DNA of 64,000 nucleotides from Aquimarina macrocephali JAMB N27 (GTDB lineage: Bacteria > Bacteroidota > Bacteroidia > Flavobacteriales > Flavobacteriaceae). Positions 44,261-52,420 of the stretch are shown here, in pieces. A model generated the notes under the pieces. The model did not search any database. It worked only from the letters and a program-made list of their open reading frames with translations, and had not been told where the DNA came from. The position numbers and the translations under genes were made by a program. Positions within the stretch are counted from its first letter, which is position 1; each line of letters begins with the position of its first letter. The stretch covers positions 496,001-560,000 of the forward strand of contig NZ_JACA01000001.1 in assembly GCF_000520995.1 (NCBI RefSeq). The letters are read 5' to 3'.

Positions 44261-44800
44261 TCAGGGAATTACGGTTTCTACAACACACCAATTCTCAAAA
44301 AAACTAGTATGCTGTATAACAAAGTTCTGAGTGCCAAAGTTTAATGGACAATGGGCTATATTATTCTTATCATTGATTCTGTTGATTTGAAGTTCAGTTC
44401 TGTTTCCCAAACCTATTCTTCCCAATATTTGACCTGCATTCACTCGGTCACCTAAAGAAACATTAACATCTACTACATGATCCTGTATGATAAGCCATGT
44501 AGAATTATCATTTGGTTTTATCCATATTTCAAAATCATCAATATTTGAATTCATTCTGATATCTTCTACAATTCCATCTGAAACCGATCTAACCTGTATA
44601 TTTGATTGCTTAGTAAAATATTCAATTGCAGGGTTTTGTTGAGTGGGTGTTAGTGACTCACCAAATGCGATAAATGAATCCACCTGATCAATTGCTAATG
44701 GTGTAACCATAAAAGATGGTGGAGTAGGATCTAACAAAACATCATCATCTGTGCACGCAATACATAACAAAACAAGAATCAAAAACAACATACTTTTCAT
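44261..44800 (-). CDS. M23-like (LytM fold) lipoprotein, probably inactive
   Basis: A 179-residue lipoprotein (LVLLCIACTDDD). The core VRSVSDGIVEDIRMNSNIDDFEIWIKP...VVDVNVSLGDRVNAGQILGRIG has the order of an M23 peptidase (SDGIV, the V-x-x-GD-x-V-x-x-GQ-x-IG turn). But the H-x-x-x-D and H-x-H zinc ligands are missing: the last motif reads ELQINRIN where active enzymes have HLHFE. So it is likely a binding protein, not an enzyme. Regulon site 4 lies upstream; the leader is about 95 nt. Confidence 0.7.
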   Translation of the reverse strand: MKSMLFLILVLLCIACTDDDVLLDPTPPSFMVTPLAIDQVDSFIAFGESLTPTQQNPAIEYFTKQSNIQVRSVSDGIVEDIRMNSNIDDFEIWIKPNDNSTWLIIQDHVVDVNVSLGDRVNAGQILGRIGLGNRTELQINRINDKNNIAHCPLNFGTQNFVIQHTSFFENWCVVETVIP

Positions 44801-44898
44801 AATAACTCTTATTCAATACTAGTTTCCAGAGTTATTATTTATATCCCCATACATCCTAAATGTATTTTTCATAGCAATTATTTTCAATATTATGTAAT

Positions 44899-44962
44899 CA
44901 AAAGTAGGTAGAGGTGTTCATCTAAGTGTCCAAGAAATTTGAATTTCAAAGAATTCGGACAT
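44899..44962 (-). promoter_or_regulatory. regulon site 4: 33-bp dyad plus -7 box
   Basis: Minus strand: GTCC-GAATTC-TTTGAAATTCAAA-TTTCTT-GGAC (block 44962-44928), 21 nt, then TACTTTTG (44906-44899). Inner 13-mer and both outer arms are perfectly symmetric here. Target: M23-like lipoprotein and perhaps the two genes after it. Confidence 0.82.
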
Positions 44963-45050
44963 ATTTTAAGAGGTTTACCAAAAAACACTTCATGCTAAAT
45001 TGAAGAAAGTAAAATGTCTAGGTTTGAGTAGAAACTCTGATACTTGCTTT

Positions 45051-45371
45051 TTAAATTGAAAAAAGCAACTCTTTTTTTGCAATAATAATCAGATCCTTTG
45101 TAGTAGTACCTTCGTATTGGGGATGTGTTTTTCGTCTTTCATCCAAAATTGTAAAGCGTCTTCTTTTGATAAATATGTTGAAATCCGGACGTTTTTGAAG
45201 GATGTATTTTGTAATATTCCCAGGGCCGAAGCCAAGTTCTAAAACTTCTGCATTATCTTTTTTTATAGATTTGCAAAACAAATCAAAAGTATCATGGTAC
45301 ATCTCCAAATTCATAAATTTATCCTGATACACCTTAGCAAATTTGTCAAAATCTCTATTGCGATTTTGGTT
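45051..45371 (-). pseudogene. internally deleted class-I SAM methyltransferase remnant
   Basis: The minus-strand frame reads NRDFDKFAKVYQDKFMNLEMYHDTFD, then AEVLELGFGPGNITKYILQKRPDFNI, the N-terminal part and SAM-binding loop of a flavobacterial methyltransferase. It then jumps to a C-terminus-like ...THPQYEGTTTKDLIIIAKKELL. The family is normally about 200 residues or more; here the middle of the Rossmann fold is missing. There is no good ATG start for the full N-terminus (an in-frame TAA precedes it). Only a GTG-initiated 93-codon frame (45051-45332) stays open. Confidence 0.7.
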
Positions 45372-45394
45372 TTATCCTTAGCTAATCTGTTTTT

Positions 45395-46744
45395 CTATCT
45401 ATTTGGTGTTCTCCTTTTCAATATCCAAATCCCAACTCCAATACAACCTAATATTAACCATACAATCATCCAATAATCGGTCTCTTCACTTTTTCCCTTT
45501 TTTTGTGAATCATTAGCAGTCTCAATTACCCTTTCTTCTTTTACTAATTCTTTTTTAAACAGGCTATCGATGTGTTTTTTGAATGTACTATCTAGTAGAA
45601 CGTTTTGTTTTGGAATAGGCCTATAATCTATAATTTTTCCAATTGTAGTATCTCTGGCATATTTTCTGTCAAGATCCAACTGATTTCCTTTTCCCTGTTG
45701 AATTCTTACTCCGATTTTGGGTTCTTTGTAGTATTTTGTTGTAAACTCATGTTCTGGATTTATTCCTGATCGTATCCATGTCATTTCATCATCACGTATT
45801 TTTTGATAAAATCTATTTCCTTCATTAATTTCTTCTATTAGCAATTCTTCTAACTCATATAAAGTAAATTTTTTTCCTCGTCTTTTTGTATACTGATGAA
45901 AAAGAGTAAATACGATTTTTTTCTTATACACTTCTTTTACTATATCGTCTTCAATACTATAAGCTGCTTTAAAATACGCTCGTGCTGCGAGTTGCCTTGC
46001 GCCTTCTTTCCAACCTGTTCCCATTAGTAAGTCTCCTAAAACTTCTAATAAAACAGGGGAATCATAATTTCCAAATTTCATCATGCCCATAATACCGATA
46101 ATGGCATTTTCTAATTCTTTTGGAGGTAATTTTCTTATTGAGCTTTCCTTTTTCTCTTTATATTTATTTAAAAGAAATGTATAAAAATTATGCTCAAGCT
46201 CTGGTTTGGGAGGACAATCGAGACACCTTCTAAATTTGGAAGATATGGGTAACGGAATCTTGCCGTTTTTCATTTTACCGAAGACATACTCTGCAACATG
46301 TCGTTGATATATTTCTCTACCAAAATGCGCCTCAGGATTAATTGCTACAGCTTTATCGATGTATTCTATTCCTTTTTTAAATTGGCCATCATGTAGATAA
46401 AATGTACCTAAATTAGCATATGTTTTATATTCTCCAGGCTTGATCCGCTCTTTTTTGAGAATAACTTTGATTGCCTTTTTATCATCCCCTATTTTTGAAT
46501 ATGAAACAGCAAGGTCATCTAAAAGACCAAGGCTATCTGGGAATTTTTCAAGTTTTTCTTCTCGATCTTTTATTCTCCAATAATGAAACTCTGATGAGTG
46601 TCGAAGGAATTTTCCTGAAATCAATTCGATTATACTAGGAAATTGTTGTCTTTCCATTTCAATAGTATCATAATCCCAAAAGCATGGGAAAACGGTAAAA
46701 AAACCTATAAAAAAAACTATGATTGTGAGTCTGGTGCGTTTCAT
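45395..46744 (-). CDS. TPR protein with N- and C-terminal membrane segments
   Basis: A 449-residue protein: N-terminal hydrophobic segment (LTIIVFFIGFFTVFPCFW), tetratricopeptide repeats in residues 65-150 (LGLLDDLAVSYSKIGDDKKAIKVI; YKTYANLGTFYLHDGQFKKGIEYIDKAVAINPEA), a long helical region, and a C-terminal membrane helix (YWMIVWLILGCIGVGIWIL) followed by KRRTPNR. Protein-protein contact in the periplasm is probable. It is just upstream of the methyltransferase remnant. Confidence 0.78.
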   Translation of the reverse strand: MKRTRLTIIVFFIGFFTVFPCFWDYDTIEMERQQFPSIIELISGKFLRHSSEFHYWRIKDREEKLEKFPDSLGLLDDLAVSYSKIGDDKKAIKVILKKERIKPGEYKTYANLGTFYLHDGQFKKGIEYIDKAVAINPEAHFGREIYQRHVAEYVFGKMKNGKIPLPISSKFRRCLDCPPKPELEHNFYTFLLNKYKEKKESSIRKLPPKELENAIIGIMGMMKFGNYDSPVLLEVLGDLLMGTGWKEGARQLAARAYFKAAYSIEDDIVKEVYKKKIVFTLFHQYTKRRGKKFTLYELEELLIEEINEGNRFYQKIRDDEMTWIRSGINPEHEFTTKYYKEPKIGVRIQQGKGNQLDLDRKYARDTTIGKIIDYRPIPKQNVLLDSTFKKHIDSLFKKELVKEERVIETANDSQKKGKSEETDYWMIVWLILGCIGVGIWILKRRTPNR

Positions 46745-46786
46745 TTCTTAAATATAAGTATTCTTGTTTTTTAATTATACCATGTT

Positions 46787-46833
46787 CAAAAAAAGGATCC
46801 TCATTACTGTTGTTAGGTTAGCTAATGAGGATC
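46787..46833 (-). terminator. strong terminator of the FN3/propeller lipoprotein gene
   Basis: Leftward, GGATCCTCATTA and TAATGAGGATCC form a perfect 12-bp stem around a 16-nt loop, followed by TTTTTTT, 72 nt after the stop at 46905. Confidence 0.88.
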
Positions 46834-46904
46834 CAGGGTAATGAAAAGCAATTGGACAAAAAAACCTAATCATTACGTTACTATTGTTATATGAGTATAC
46901 CTGT

Positions 46905-48485
46905 TTATTCTAGTTTTATAATCCAATAATTGAAATCGCCTGTTGTACCTTCGCCAGCCCCCATAATATTTGTATACCATGTTCCTGCAACGATATATCC
47001 ATTATCCGCAGTTTGTTGTATCGAAAATCCATAATCATCCCCAGGTCCTCCTAAACTCTCTTGCCAAATGATATTACCAAATGTATCTAATCTTAAAATC
47101 CAAAAATCTCTCGCCCCATTATTAGAAGTCAAGTCTCCATCTAATGAATTTGTACTACCAACAGCTATGTATCCTCCTCCTACTTCCTTAATTTCACCTA
47201 CTCCATCAGAACCAGAACCACCGAGTGTTTTCTCCCAAAGTAAGTCTCCAGTAACATTAAGCTTTATAATCCAGGCATCTGCAGATCCTTTATTTTCTCC
47301 TACATCACCATCTACAGATGTAGAATATCCTCCAATAATATAACCGCTATCTATGGTTTGTTCTACCGAAACGGCTTCTTCATTTTCAGATCCTCCTAAC
47401 GTTTTTTGCCAATCTAAATTCCCTGTATCATCTAATTTTGCAATCCACAAATCTCTTTTATTTTCTGTTGTTGTATACCCCGCTACAATGAATCCCAAAT
47501 CAATCGTTTGATCTATAGAACCCATAAAATCGTTCTCAGGTCCTCCAAGATTAGTCTCCCATACTAAATTTCCAGTTTCATCAAGTCTTACAATCCAGGC
47601 ATCAGCTTTACCATTATTTCCTGTAACATTTCCATTACCTGACAATGAAAAACCAACTGCTACATAACCTCCATCTGATGTTTGTTGAATAGATTCTAAA
47701 ATATCATCACTAGTACCTCCCAAGTTAGTTTCCCACACCAGATTTCCTGAGGCATTTAGTTTTACAATCCAAAAATCCCGCATTCCATTATTACCTCCAA
47801 CATCACCATCACTTGATGTAGAAAATGCTCCAACGATGTAACCTCCATCCATAGTTTGTTGTATCCCATGGATGGTCTCATTATTTGATCCTCCCAAGTT
47901 TGTTTCCCATTCTATATTTCCAAGGCTATCCAACTTTATAATCCAGCAATCTTTACCTCCTTTATTTCCTCCAACATCCCCATCTGTAGATTCTGATGAA
48001 CCTCCTATTATGTATCCGCCATCACTTGTTTGTTCTATCTCATATGCTTCATCATCAAATGTTCCTCCAAGGGATTTCTGCCATGCTATAGAAACTTCTT
48101 CATTGATGATCTCACCTCCCTCTGTTATAAAAGTAAAAGTATTTTCTGATTCATTCTCATTACCATCAGAAGCTACTACTTTACCATTATAATTAGTTTC
48201 AGCTATAAGACCTTCTAAAAGGAACTCTGTCGTTTCCAGATTTGACTGTACTTCGTTATCTCCCAGAAATACAGAATATGTCACTTTATCATCATCTGGG
48301 TCAACTGCCGCAGTCCATTCTAGTAATGCACTATTATCGGTTATCTGACTAACCTGTATTGTAAAATCTCCTGGTACCTGATTCTCGACAGACGCAGGTG
48401 GTATAACTTTATCGTCGTCGTTATTACATCCTACTATTGATAAGCAAAGGATAATTAAACTATACAAAAACGGTTGTTTTTTCAT
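46905..48485 (-). CDS. lipoprotein with fibronectin-III domain and seven-unit propeller-like repeat
   Basis: A 526-residue lipoprotein (LCLSIVGCNNDDD). Residues 38-125 form an FN3 domain (PGDFTIQVSQITDNSALLEWTAAVDPDDDKVTYSVFLGDN). Seven units of about 52 residues follow, each with ...QTSDGGYIIGG...DCWIIKLD-x-x-GN-x-x-W-x-x-x-LGG, ending NYWIIKLE. Seven units would suit a seven-bladed propeller. Similar repeats in this phylum occur in surface proteins of unknown ligand. Regulon site 5 lies in its promoter, and a strong terminator follows. Confidence 0.85.
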   Translation of the reverse strand: MKKQPFLYSLIILCLSIVGCNNDDDKVIPPASVENQVPGDFTIQVSQITDNSALLEWTAAVDPDDDKVTYSVFLGDNEVQSNLETTEFLLEGLIAETNYNGKVVASDGNENESENTFTFITEGGEIINEEVSIAWQKSLGGTFDDEAYEIEQTSDGGYIIGGSSESTDGDVGGNKGGKDCWIIKLDSLGNIEWETNLGGSNNETIHGIQQTMDGGYIVGAFSTSSDGDVGGNNGMRDFWIVKLNASGNLVWETNLGGTSDDILESIQQTSDGGYVAVGFSLSGNGNVTGNNGKADAWIVRLDETGNLVWETNLGGPENDFMGSIDQTIDLGFIVAGYTTTENKRDLWIAKLDDTGNLDWQKTLGGSENEEAVSVEQTIDSGYIIGGYSTSVDGDVGENKGSADAWIIKLNVTGDLLWEKTLGGSGSDGVGEIKEVGGGYIAVGSTNSLDGDLTSNNGARDFWILRLDTFGNIIWQESLGGPGDDYGFSIQQTADNGYIVAGTWYTNIMGAGEGTTGDFNYWIIKLE

Positions 48486-48602
48486 CTGTTTATCTTTTTT
48501 TGTGATCTATTTATGAAATATATTATCATTATTTAGCTTGCCATGAAATAGCAAACAGCTTAAGCAAATACCATGTTTGCAATCGTATAATACTTAGGGT
48601 GA

Positions 48603-48666
48603 TAAAATTAATTAGGGTGAAGTGTACGAATGTCCAGAAAGTTTGAATTTCAAAGAATCCGGACGT
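48603..48666 (-). promoter_or_regulatory. regulon site 5: 33-bp dyad plus -7 box, 5 nt beyond the GAF-AraC gene
   Basis: Minus strand: GTCC-GGATTC-TTTGAAATTCAAA-CTTTCT-GGAC (block 48666-48632), 21 nt, then TAATTTTA (48610-48603), a -7 box with the last base changed. The dyad begins 5 nt after the stop codon of the GAF-AraC gene and drives the FN3/propeller lipoprotein. Confidence 0.78.
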
Positions 48667-48671
48667 TTTTT

Positions 48672-49952
48672 TTAGGGGATTTTCCTGTATTCTTTTGGCG
48701 AGATACCAGTTAGTTTTTTAAAAGCACTGTAAAAAGTAGATTTCGAATTAAACCCAGATTCCAAAGCGATCGCTATAATGGTGTAGTTTATAAAATTAGG
48801 GTTTCTTAATTTAGATTTTGCATCCTCTACTCTATATCTATTTACATAATCGGTAAAATTATGCTCGCTCAATTTATTAACTAGTTGTGACAGGTAATTA
48901 CCACTTATGTTTAGTTTTTTGGCCATACTATCTAATCCCAGATTTTGATCTCGATATATTTTGGCTTCTTTCATTAAAAAATCAAGTTCCTTAAAATACA
49001 CATTATCATTTGTAATGTGGGATTCGTTTTTTATGTGAATTTGTTTTAGTTTTTTTCCAGTTAGCCTGGCAATTAAATGAAACAAAAACACATGATTGTT
49101 GCTAAAAAAATCTTTTTGAGAATGCTCAGAATCCAGAACTCCTACTACCTCATCATCGATAAAAATAGGAATAGACAATTCAGACATTCTATGATCATCG
49201 TCTATGATATACCCAGGATCATTAGTCACATCGGACACATACTCAAATATTCCTGATTGTGCCACTCTACCAACAATACCTTCTCCTAATGGGATTTGGA
49301 TAGGGCTTATGACTTTTCTTTCTCCATTATTTTTATGACCAAATGCTGCTTTTTGTATCAAAACCTTATTTTGGGTATCCAACATATAGATCACACAATC
49401 CTCTAGTTCTAGTTGCGAAATGCAATTCTCTACGATATCCCACAATACTTCTTCGAGCTTATTTTTTTCAAATAGTGATGATGCAAAATAGCTTAGTATT
49501 CCTATTGTTTCATTTGATGTATTTTGATGTTTTATATGTTCTTTTTCAGAAAAAATCTGATCCTGTCCATGTATACCAAAATTTGAAATTGAACTTCGTA
49601 TCAAATCTTTTTTACTCTTTACTTTATCAAACTCTGGTGTTAACTGTTTTGTAGTAGTAAATACACCATTATACGCTACGGCAAATACTTGATTAAAAAA
49701 AAGAGGTATCCTAAAATAGAAATTAGAAAAATTCTTTAGGACTATACTCGAAAAGAAAAAAGTAAATACCATGATAAGTAATACTATATTTAATACAATC
49801 AGCATTGTAAACATATGCCTTGTATTAAATAAGAAAACATCTGTACTTAGCATCTTATAACACATGGCCATAAAGAGAAATACAATCCCACATATTAAAA
49901 TTGCTGAAACCTTTATTGCTATTTTATCACCTATATATTTCTTGATATTCAT
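48672..49952 (-). CDS. membrane GAF-AraC transcription regulator (1)
   Basis: I prefer the ATG at 49952 because an ATG at 49979 would lie inside the -7 box. The 426-residue protein has two hydrophobic segments (KVSAILICGIVFLFMAM; MLIVLNIVLLIMVFTFFFSS), a GAF domain (about 150-290: ILSYFASSLFEKNKLEEVLWDIVENCISQ ... IPLGEGIVGRVAQSG ... LSIPIFIDDEVVGVLDSEH), and a C-terminal AraC-type HTH pair (LGLDSMAKKLNISGNYLSQLVNKL; YTIIAIALESGFNSKSTFYSAFKKLTGISPKEY). It likely binds DNA as a membrane-tethered dimer and senses a small ligand. Candidate target: the regulon dyads, one of which lies directly after it. Confidence 0.87.
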   Translation of the reverse strand: MNIKKYIGDKIAIKVSAILICGIVFLFMAMCYKMLSTDVFLFNTRHMFTMLIVLNIVLLIMVFTFFFSSIVLKNFSNFYFRIPLFFNQVFAVAYNGVFTTTKQLTPEFDKVKSKKDLIRSSISNFGIHGQDQIFSEKEHIKHQNTSNETIGILSYFASSLFEKNKLEEVLWDIVENCISQLELEDCVIYMLDTQNKVLIQKAAFGHKNNGERKVISPIQIPLGEGIVGRVAQSGIFEYVSDVTNDPGYIIDDDHRMSELSIPIFIDDEVVGVLDSEHSQKDFFSNNHVFLFHLIARLTGKKLKQIHIKNESHITNDNVYFKELDFLMKEAKIYRDQNLGLDSMAKKLNISGNYLSQLVNKLSEHNFTDYVNRYRVEDAKSKLRNPNFINYTIIAIALESGFNSKSTFYSAFKKLTGISPKEYRKIP

Positions 49953-49976
49953 GATGATTGATTTTTTTGTCCAATT

Positions 49977-50009
49977 CAAATATATACTGACAACACCTTT
50001 GAAAACAAA
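49977..50009 (-). promoter_or_regulatory. promoter of the first GAF-AraC gene
   Basis: Minus strand TTTG (50009-50006), 21 nt, then TATATTTG (49984-49977); ATG at 49952. A full match to the Bacteroidota consensus. Confidence 0.7.
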
Positions 50010-50015
50010 CGAAAT

Positions 50016-50042
50016 ATCTCGATATTCTGAGAATTTCGAGAT
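50016..50042. promoter_or_regulatory. palindrome family 2, site A (between divergent regulator genes)
   Basis: ATCTCGATATTCT-G-AGAATTTCGAGAT: 12 of 13 positions symmetric. It lies 6 nt upstream of the -33 box of the GAF-AraC gene and 111 nt before the TPR-AraC start. Its core, TCGATATTC-TGA-GAATTTCGA, recurs with two changes at 51892-51912. Either divergent gene could be controlled from it. Confidence 0.65.
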
Positions 50043-50153
50043 TAATTCACGTATGCAATTTGCTTATTATCAACTACTTATGCCGATTTTGTTTTAAAAC
50101 CTTATAAAACCAGAAAATAGTATCTTTATAGCTAAATAAATCGATAAAACCCC

Positions 50154-51887
50154 TTGAGCACAAAAAAGACATATCTCTTTTTCACTTTCTTTTATAAAAG
50201 GATAACTATTGTTTTTTTACTGTACTGTATACAAATTACTACGGGGCAGGAAGAAGATTTTGTAATTCCCGATTCTTTAAAAACCTTGGATTATGATAGT
50301 ATCTATAAAATCCATATGAAAACCTATAGAGATACTCTAATTTCAAAAACTTATTTATATACTTATTTAAAGAAAGCCATTTCAGAAAACAATACTCTAG
50401 AAATGGCTAAAGCCTATAGTTGGTTGTTTTATTATGCTGAAGAAGAATCGGAAAAAATAAGATTAATTGATCGCTCTATAGCTTTAAGTAAAAATTTAGA
50501 AGGTAATATCACAATTAAAGGATATTCTTTTAAAGGAGGATATTATTTAAATAATGGTCAGTATACTTTAGCATTAGATAATTATTTACAAGCATTAGCA
50601 TTAGCCGAAAAAGAAAATAGTACCGAATATATTTCTATTACCGAACATAATATTGCTTGTATTAAAACCGAAATAGGAAAGCATCAGGAGGCCTTACCTC
50701 TTTTTAAAGAAAACTTTACTCATATTATTACAAAACATGCTACTGATACGGTTCGATATTTAAATTCTATAATCCCTCTAGCAGAATCTTATCGCTATAA
50801 TAACCTTCTGGATTCTGCTTCAGTGTATCATTATAAAGCAATTAAACGATCTCAAAAACCGGAGCATTATTATAATAGGTTTTATGGCAGGGTTATCATT
50901 AATGAGGGTATCAATCTCTTCTATAAAGAGAAATTTAAGAACGCTTATGATAGCATTGCTAAGGGTATACCTATCCTTGATAAAACCCGATCTGAAAACA
51001 GAAAAGCATATATTTTGGGTGAGTTTTATTTGGGAAAACTACAGCTTCTAAAACAAGACGCCATAGCAGCTAAAAAACACTTTCTTACTGTAGATTCTAT
51101 CCTGCAAAAAGAAAAAATTACTCCCCTGGAAATTCGGGAAAGCTATGAGTTTATGATAAACTTTTATAAGACGAATCATAAAAAGGAAAAACAACTCGAA
51201 TATATCAACAAACTACTACAATTTGATAGCATCGTTAACCAGGAAGCTTCTTTTGTATCCTCGCGCTTATTCAAAGAATTTGATACTCCCTTATTATTAA
51301 AAGAAAAAGAAACCCTAATCAATGAACTAAAAGGGAATAATAAAAACCTAAACCTTTTAGTAGTTTTTCTCTCATTACTTACTCTTGTTGCCATTGCTTT
51401 TTTATATCGTCAATACCAAAAGAGAAAAACCTATCAGGAAAAATTTGAACAATTGATTGCTGAAGACAAGTTAGCCCAAACTATACAGAGGAAACAGCAA
51501 AGTGATAGTGATATTGGGGTGGCTGATGATATCGTTGAAGAAATTCTTAATAAGCTGGTCCTATTTGAACAAAATCATCATTATCTAAAAAAGAATATTA
51601 GCACTACCTCTTTGGCCAAAGACATTAAAACCAATACAAAGTATTTATCAAAAGTCATTAATCATCATAAACAAAAGAATTTTGCCAATTATATCAACGA
51701 TCTTAGGATTGCACATGCAGTAACCCAGTTAAAAGAAAACAAAACTCTTAAACACTATACTATACAGGGTATTGCAGAAGAAATGGGGTTTAATACCGCT
51801 GAATCTTTTTCATCTGCCTTTAAAAAGAGTACCGGTATCAAAACTTCTTATTTTATTAAGAAGCTACATGACTTAGATACTATGTAA
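50154..51887 (+). CDS. TPR-AraC transmembrane transcription regulator
   Basis: A 577-residue regulator beginning at a TTG (50154). A hydrophobic signal/anchor (TIVFLLYCIQITTGQ) is followed by a periplasmic region of tetratricopeptide repeats (residues about 60-370: GYSFKGGYYLNNGQYTLALDNYLQALALAEKEN). A membrane helix (LNLLVVFLSLLTLVAIAFLYRQY, near 410) and coiled coil lead to a C-terminal AraC-type HTH pair (ISTTSLAKDIKTNTKYLSKVIN; YTIQGIAEEMGFNTAESFSSAFKKSTGIKTSYFIKKL). This architecture is well known in Bacteroidota for sensing outside signals. It transcribes away from the GAF-AraC gene; family-2 palindromes lie on both sides of it. Confidence 0.87.
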   Translation: MSTKKTYLFFTFFYKRITIVFLLYCIQITTGQEEDFVIPDSLKTLDYDSIYKIHMKTYRDTLISKTYLYTYLKKAISENNTLEMAKAYSWLFYYAEEESEKIRLIDRSIALSKNLEGNITIKGYSFKGGYYLNNGQYTLALDNYLQALALAEKENSTEYISITEHNIACIKTEIGKHQEALPLFKENFTHIITKHATDTVRYLNSIIPLAESYRYNNLLDSASVYHYKAIKRSQKPEHYYNRFYGRVIINEGINLFYKEKFKNAYDSIAKGIPILDKTRSENRKAYILGEFYLGKLQLLKQDAIAAKKHFLTVDSILQKEKITPLEIRESYEFMINFYKTNHKKEKQLEYINKLLQFDSIVNQEASFVSSRLFKEFDTPLLLKEKETLINELKGNNKNLNLLVVFLSLLTLVAIAFLYRQYQKRKTYQEKFEQLIAEDKLAQTIQRKQQSDSDIGVADDIVEEILNKLVLFEQNHHYLKKNISTTSLAKDIKTNTKYLSKVINHHKQKNFANYINDLRIAHAVTQLKENKTLKHYTIQGIAEEMGFNTAESFSSAFKKSTGIKTSYFIKKLHDLDTM

Positions 51888-51891
51888 TTTA

Positions 51892-51912
51892 TCGAAATTC
51901 TGTGAATTTCGA
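51892..51912. promoter_or_regulatory. palindrome family 2, site B
   Basis: TCGAAATTC-TGT-GAATTTCGA, a perfect 9-3-9 inverted repeat, begins 5 nt after the stop of the TPR-AraC gene and about 210 nt before the small precursor peptide gene at 52120. It differs at two positions from site A (50019-50039). I could not find a -7 box at a shared distance, so its target is open. Confidence 0.65.
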
Positions 51913-52119
51913 CTAATAACTCTCTCATTTATAAGGTTTATGCTATTTTTTACCCTATATTTATTCTTGGAATTCAAAAAAAGTAACTTACATATCCTTT
52001 TATACTGTTAGGCATTTTTTATCGTCACTTTGAGTGATTTTTGATAAAAAATTGTATCAGTAATGTTCTGATGCTGGTAGAAAAGGTATGTGTATAATAA
52101 TCTTTAAAAACTAAAAATT

Positions 52120-52305
52120 ATGAGAAAAGCAAAGGGAAAAAAATTACATCTCAAAAAATTGAATGTTACAAAATTGGAAAATTTGTCATCTATCCAAGGT
52201 GGAAATGAAGGTCCAATAAAAAGTCAGGTACATACAAGATGTCCAATATTCTATAAACCGATATTTACCATTATTACTTGCCCAACTAATTTTGGATGGG
52301 GTTAA
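52120..52305 (+). CDS. lanthipeptide-like RiPP precursor peptide
   Basis: A 61-residue peptide. The leader MRKAKGKKLHLKKLNVTKLENLSSIQGG has the Lys/Leu-rich wording (K-KL-LKKL-VTKL-x-x-L-x-x-I-x-GG) of Bacteroidota class-I lanthipeptide precursors. The core after GG (NEGPIKSQVHTRCPIFYKPI...ITCPTNFGWG) has two CP pairs and several Thr/Ser. No dehydratase, cyclase or transporter is seen in the window, so maturation would have to come from elsewhere. It stands between the TPR-AraC gene and two secreted lipoprotein paralogues, with a terminator after it. Confidence 0.65.
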   Translation: MRKAKGKKLHLKKLNVTKLENLSSIQGGNEGPIKSQVHTRCPIFYKPIFTIITCPTNFGWG

Positions 52306-52344
52306 ACAAGGTTATATAATCATTGTAGAATACTAATAAAGAAT

Positions 52345-52390
52345 AAAAACCCTCAAACTATAAAAATGGGAAAACATAGTTTGAGGGTGT
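52345..52390. terminator. bidirectional terminator between precursor peptide and lipoprotein gene
   Basis: ACCCTCAAACTAT and ATAGTTTGAGGGT form a perfect 13-bp stem around a 14-nt loop, between the convergent genes ending at 52305 and 52421. Confidence 0.85.
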
Positions 52391-52420
52391 ATTAATTTAG
52401 CCCTTCAGTCTATAACCATA

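Noticed and set aside
48189-48234. Possible further copy of the regulon dyad inside or near other genes
   Set aside because: While reading I looked for GTCC-N6-TTTGAA near each start. Partial strings such as TTCGGATCATATCC (near 53330) lack the inner palindrome and spacing, so I count only six sites. A computed scan could still find weaker ones.
50154-50260. Family-2 palindromes placed at a fixed distance from a -7 box like family 1
   Set aside because: I compared distances in both directions; no TAnnTTTG box lies at the same spacing from both copies, so no promoter model is claimed for this family.
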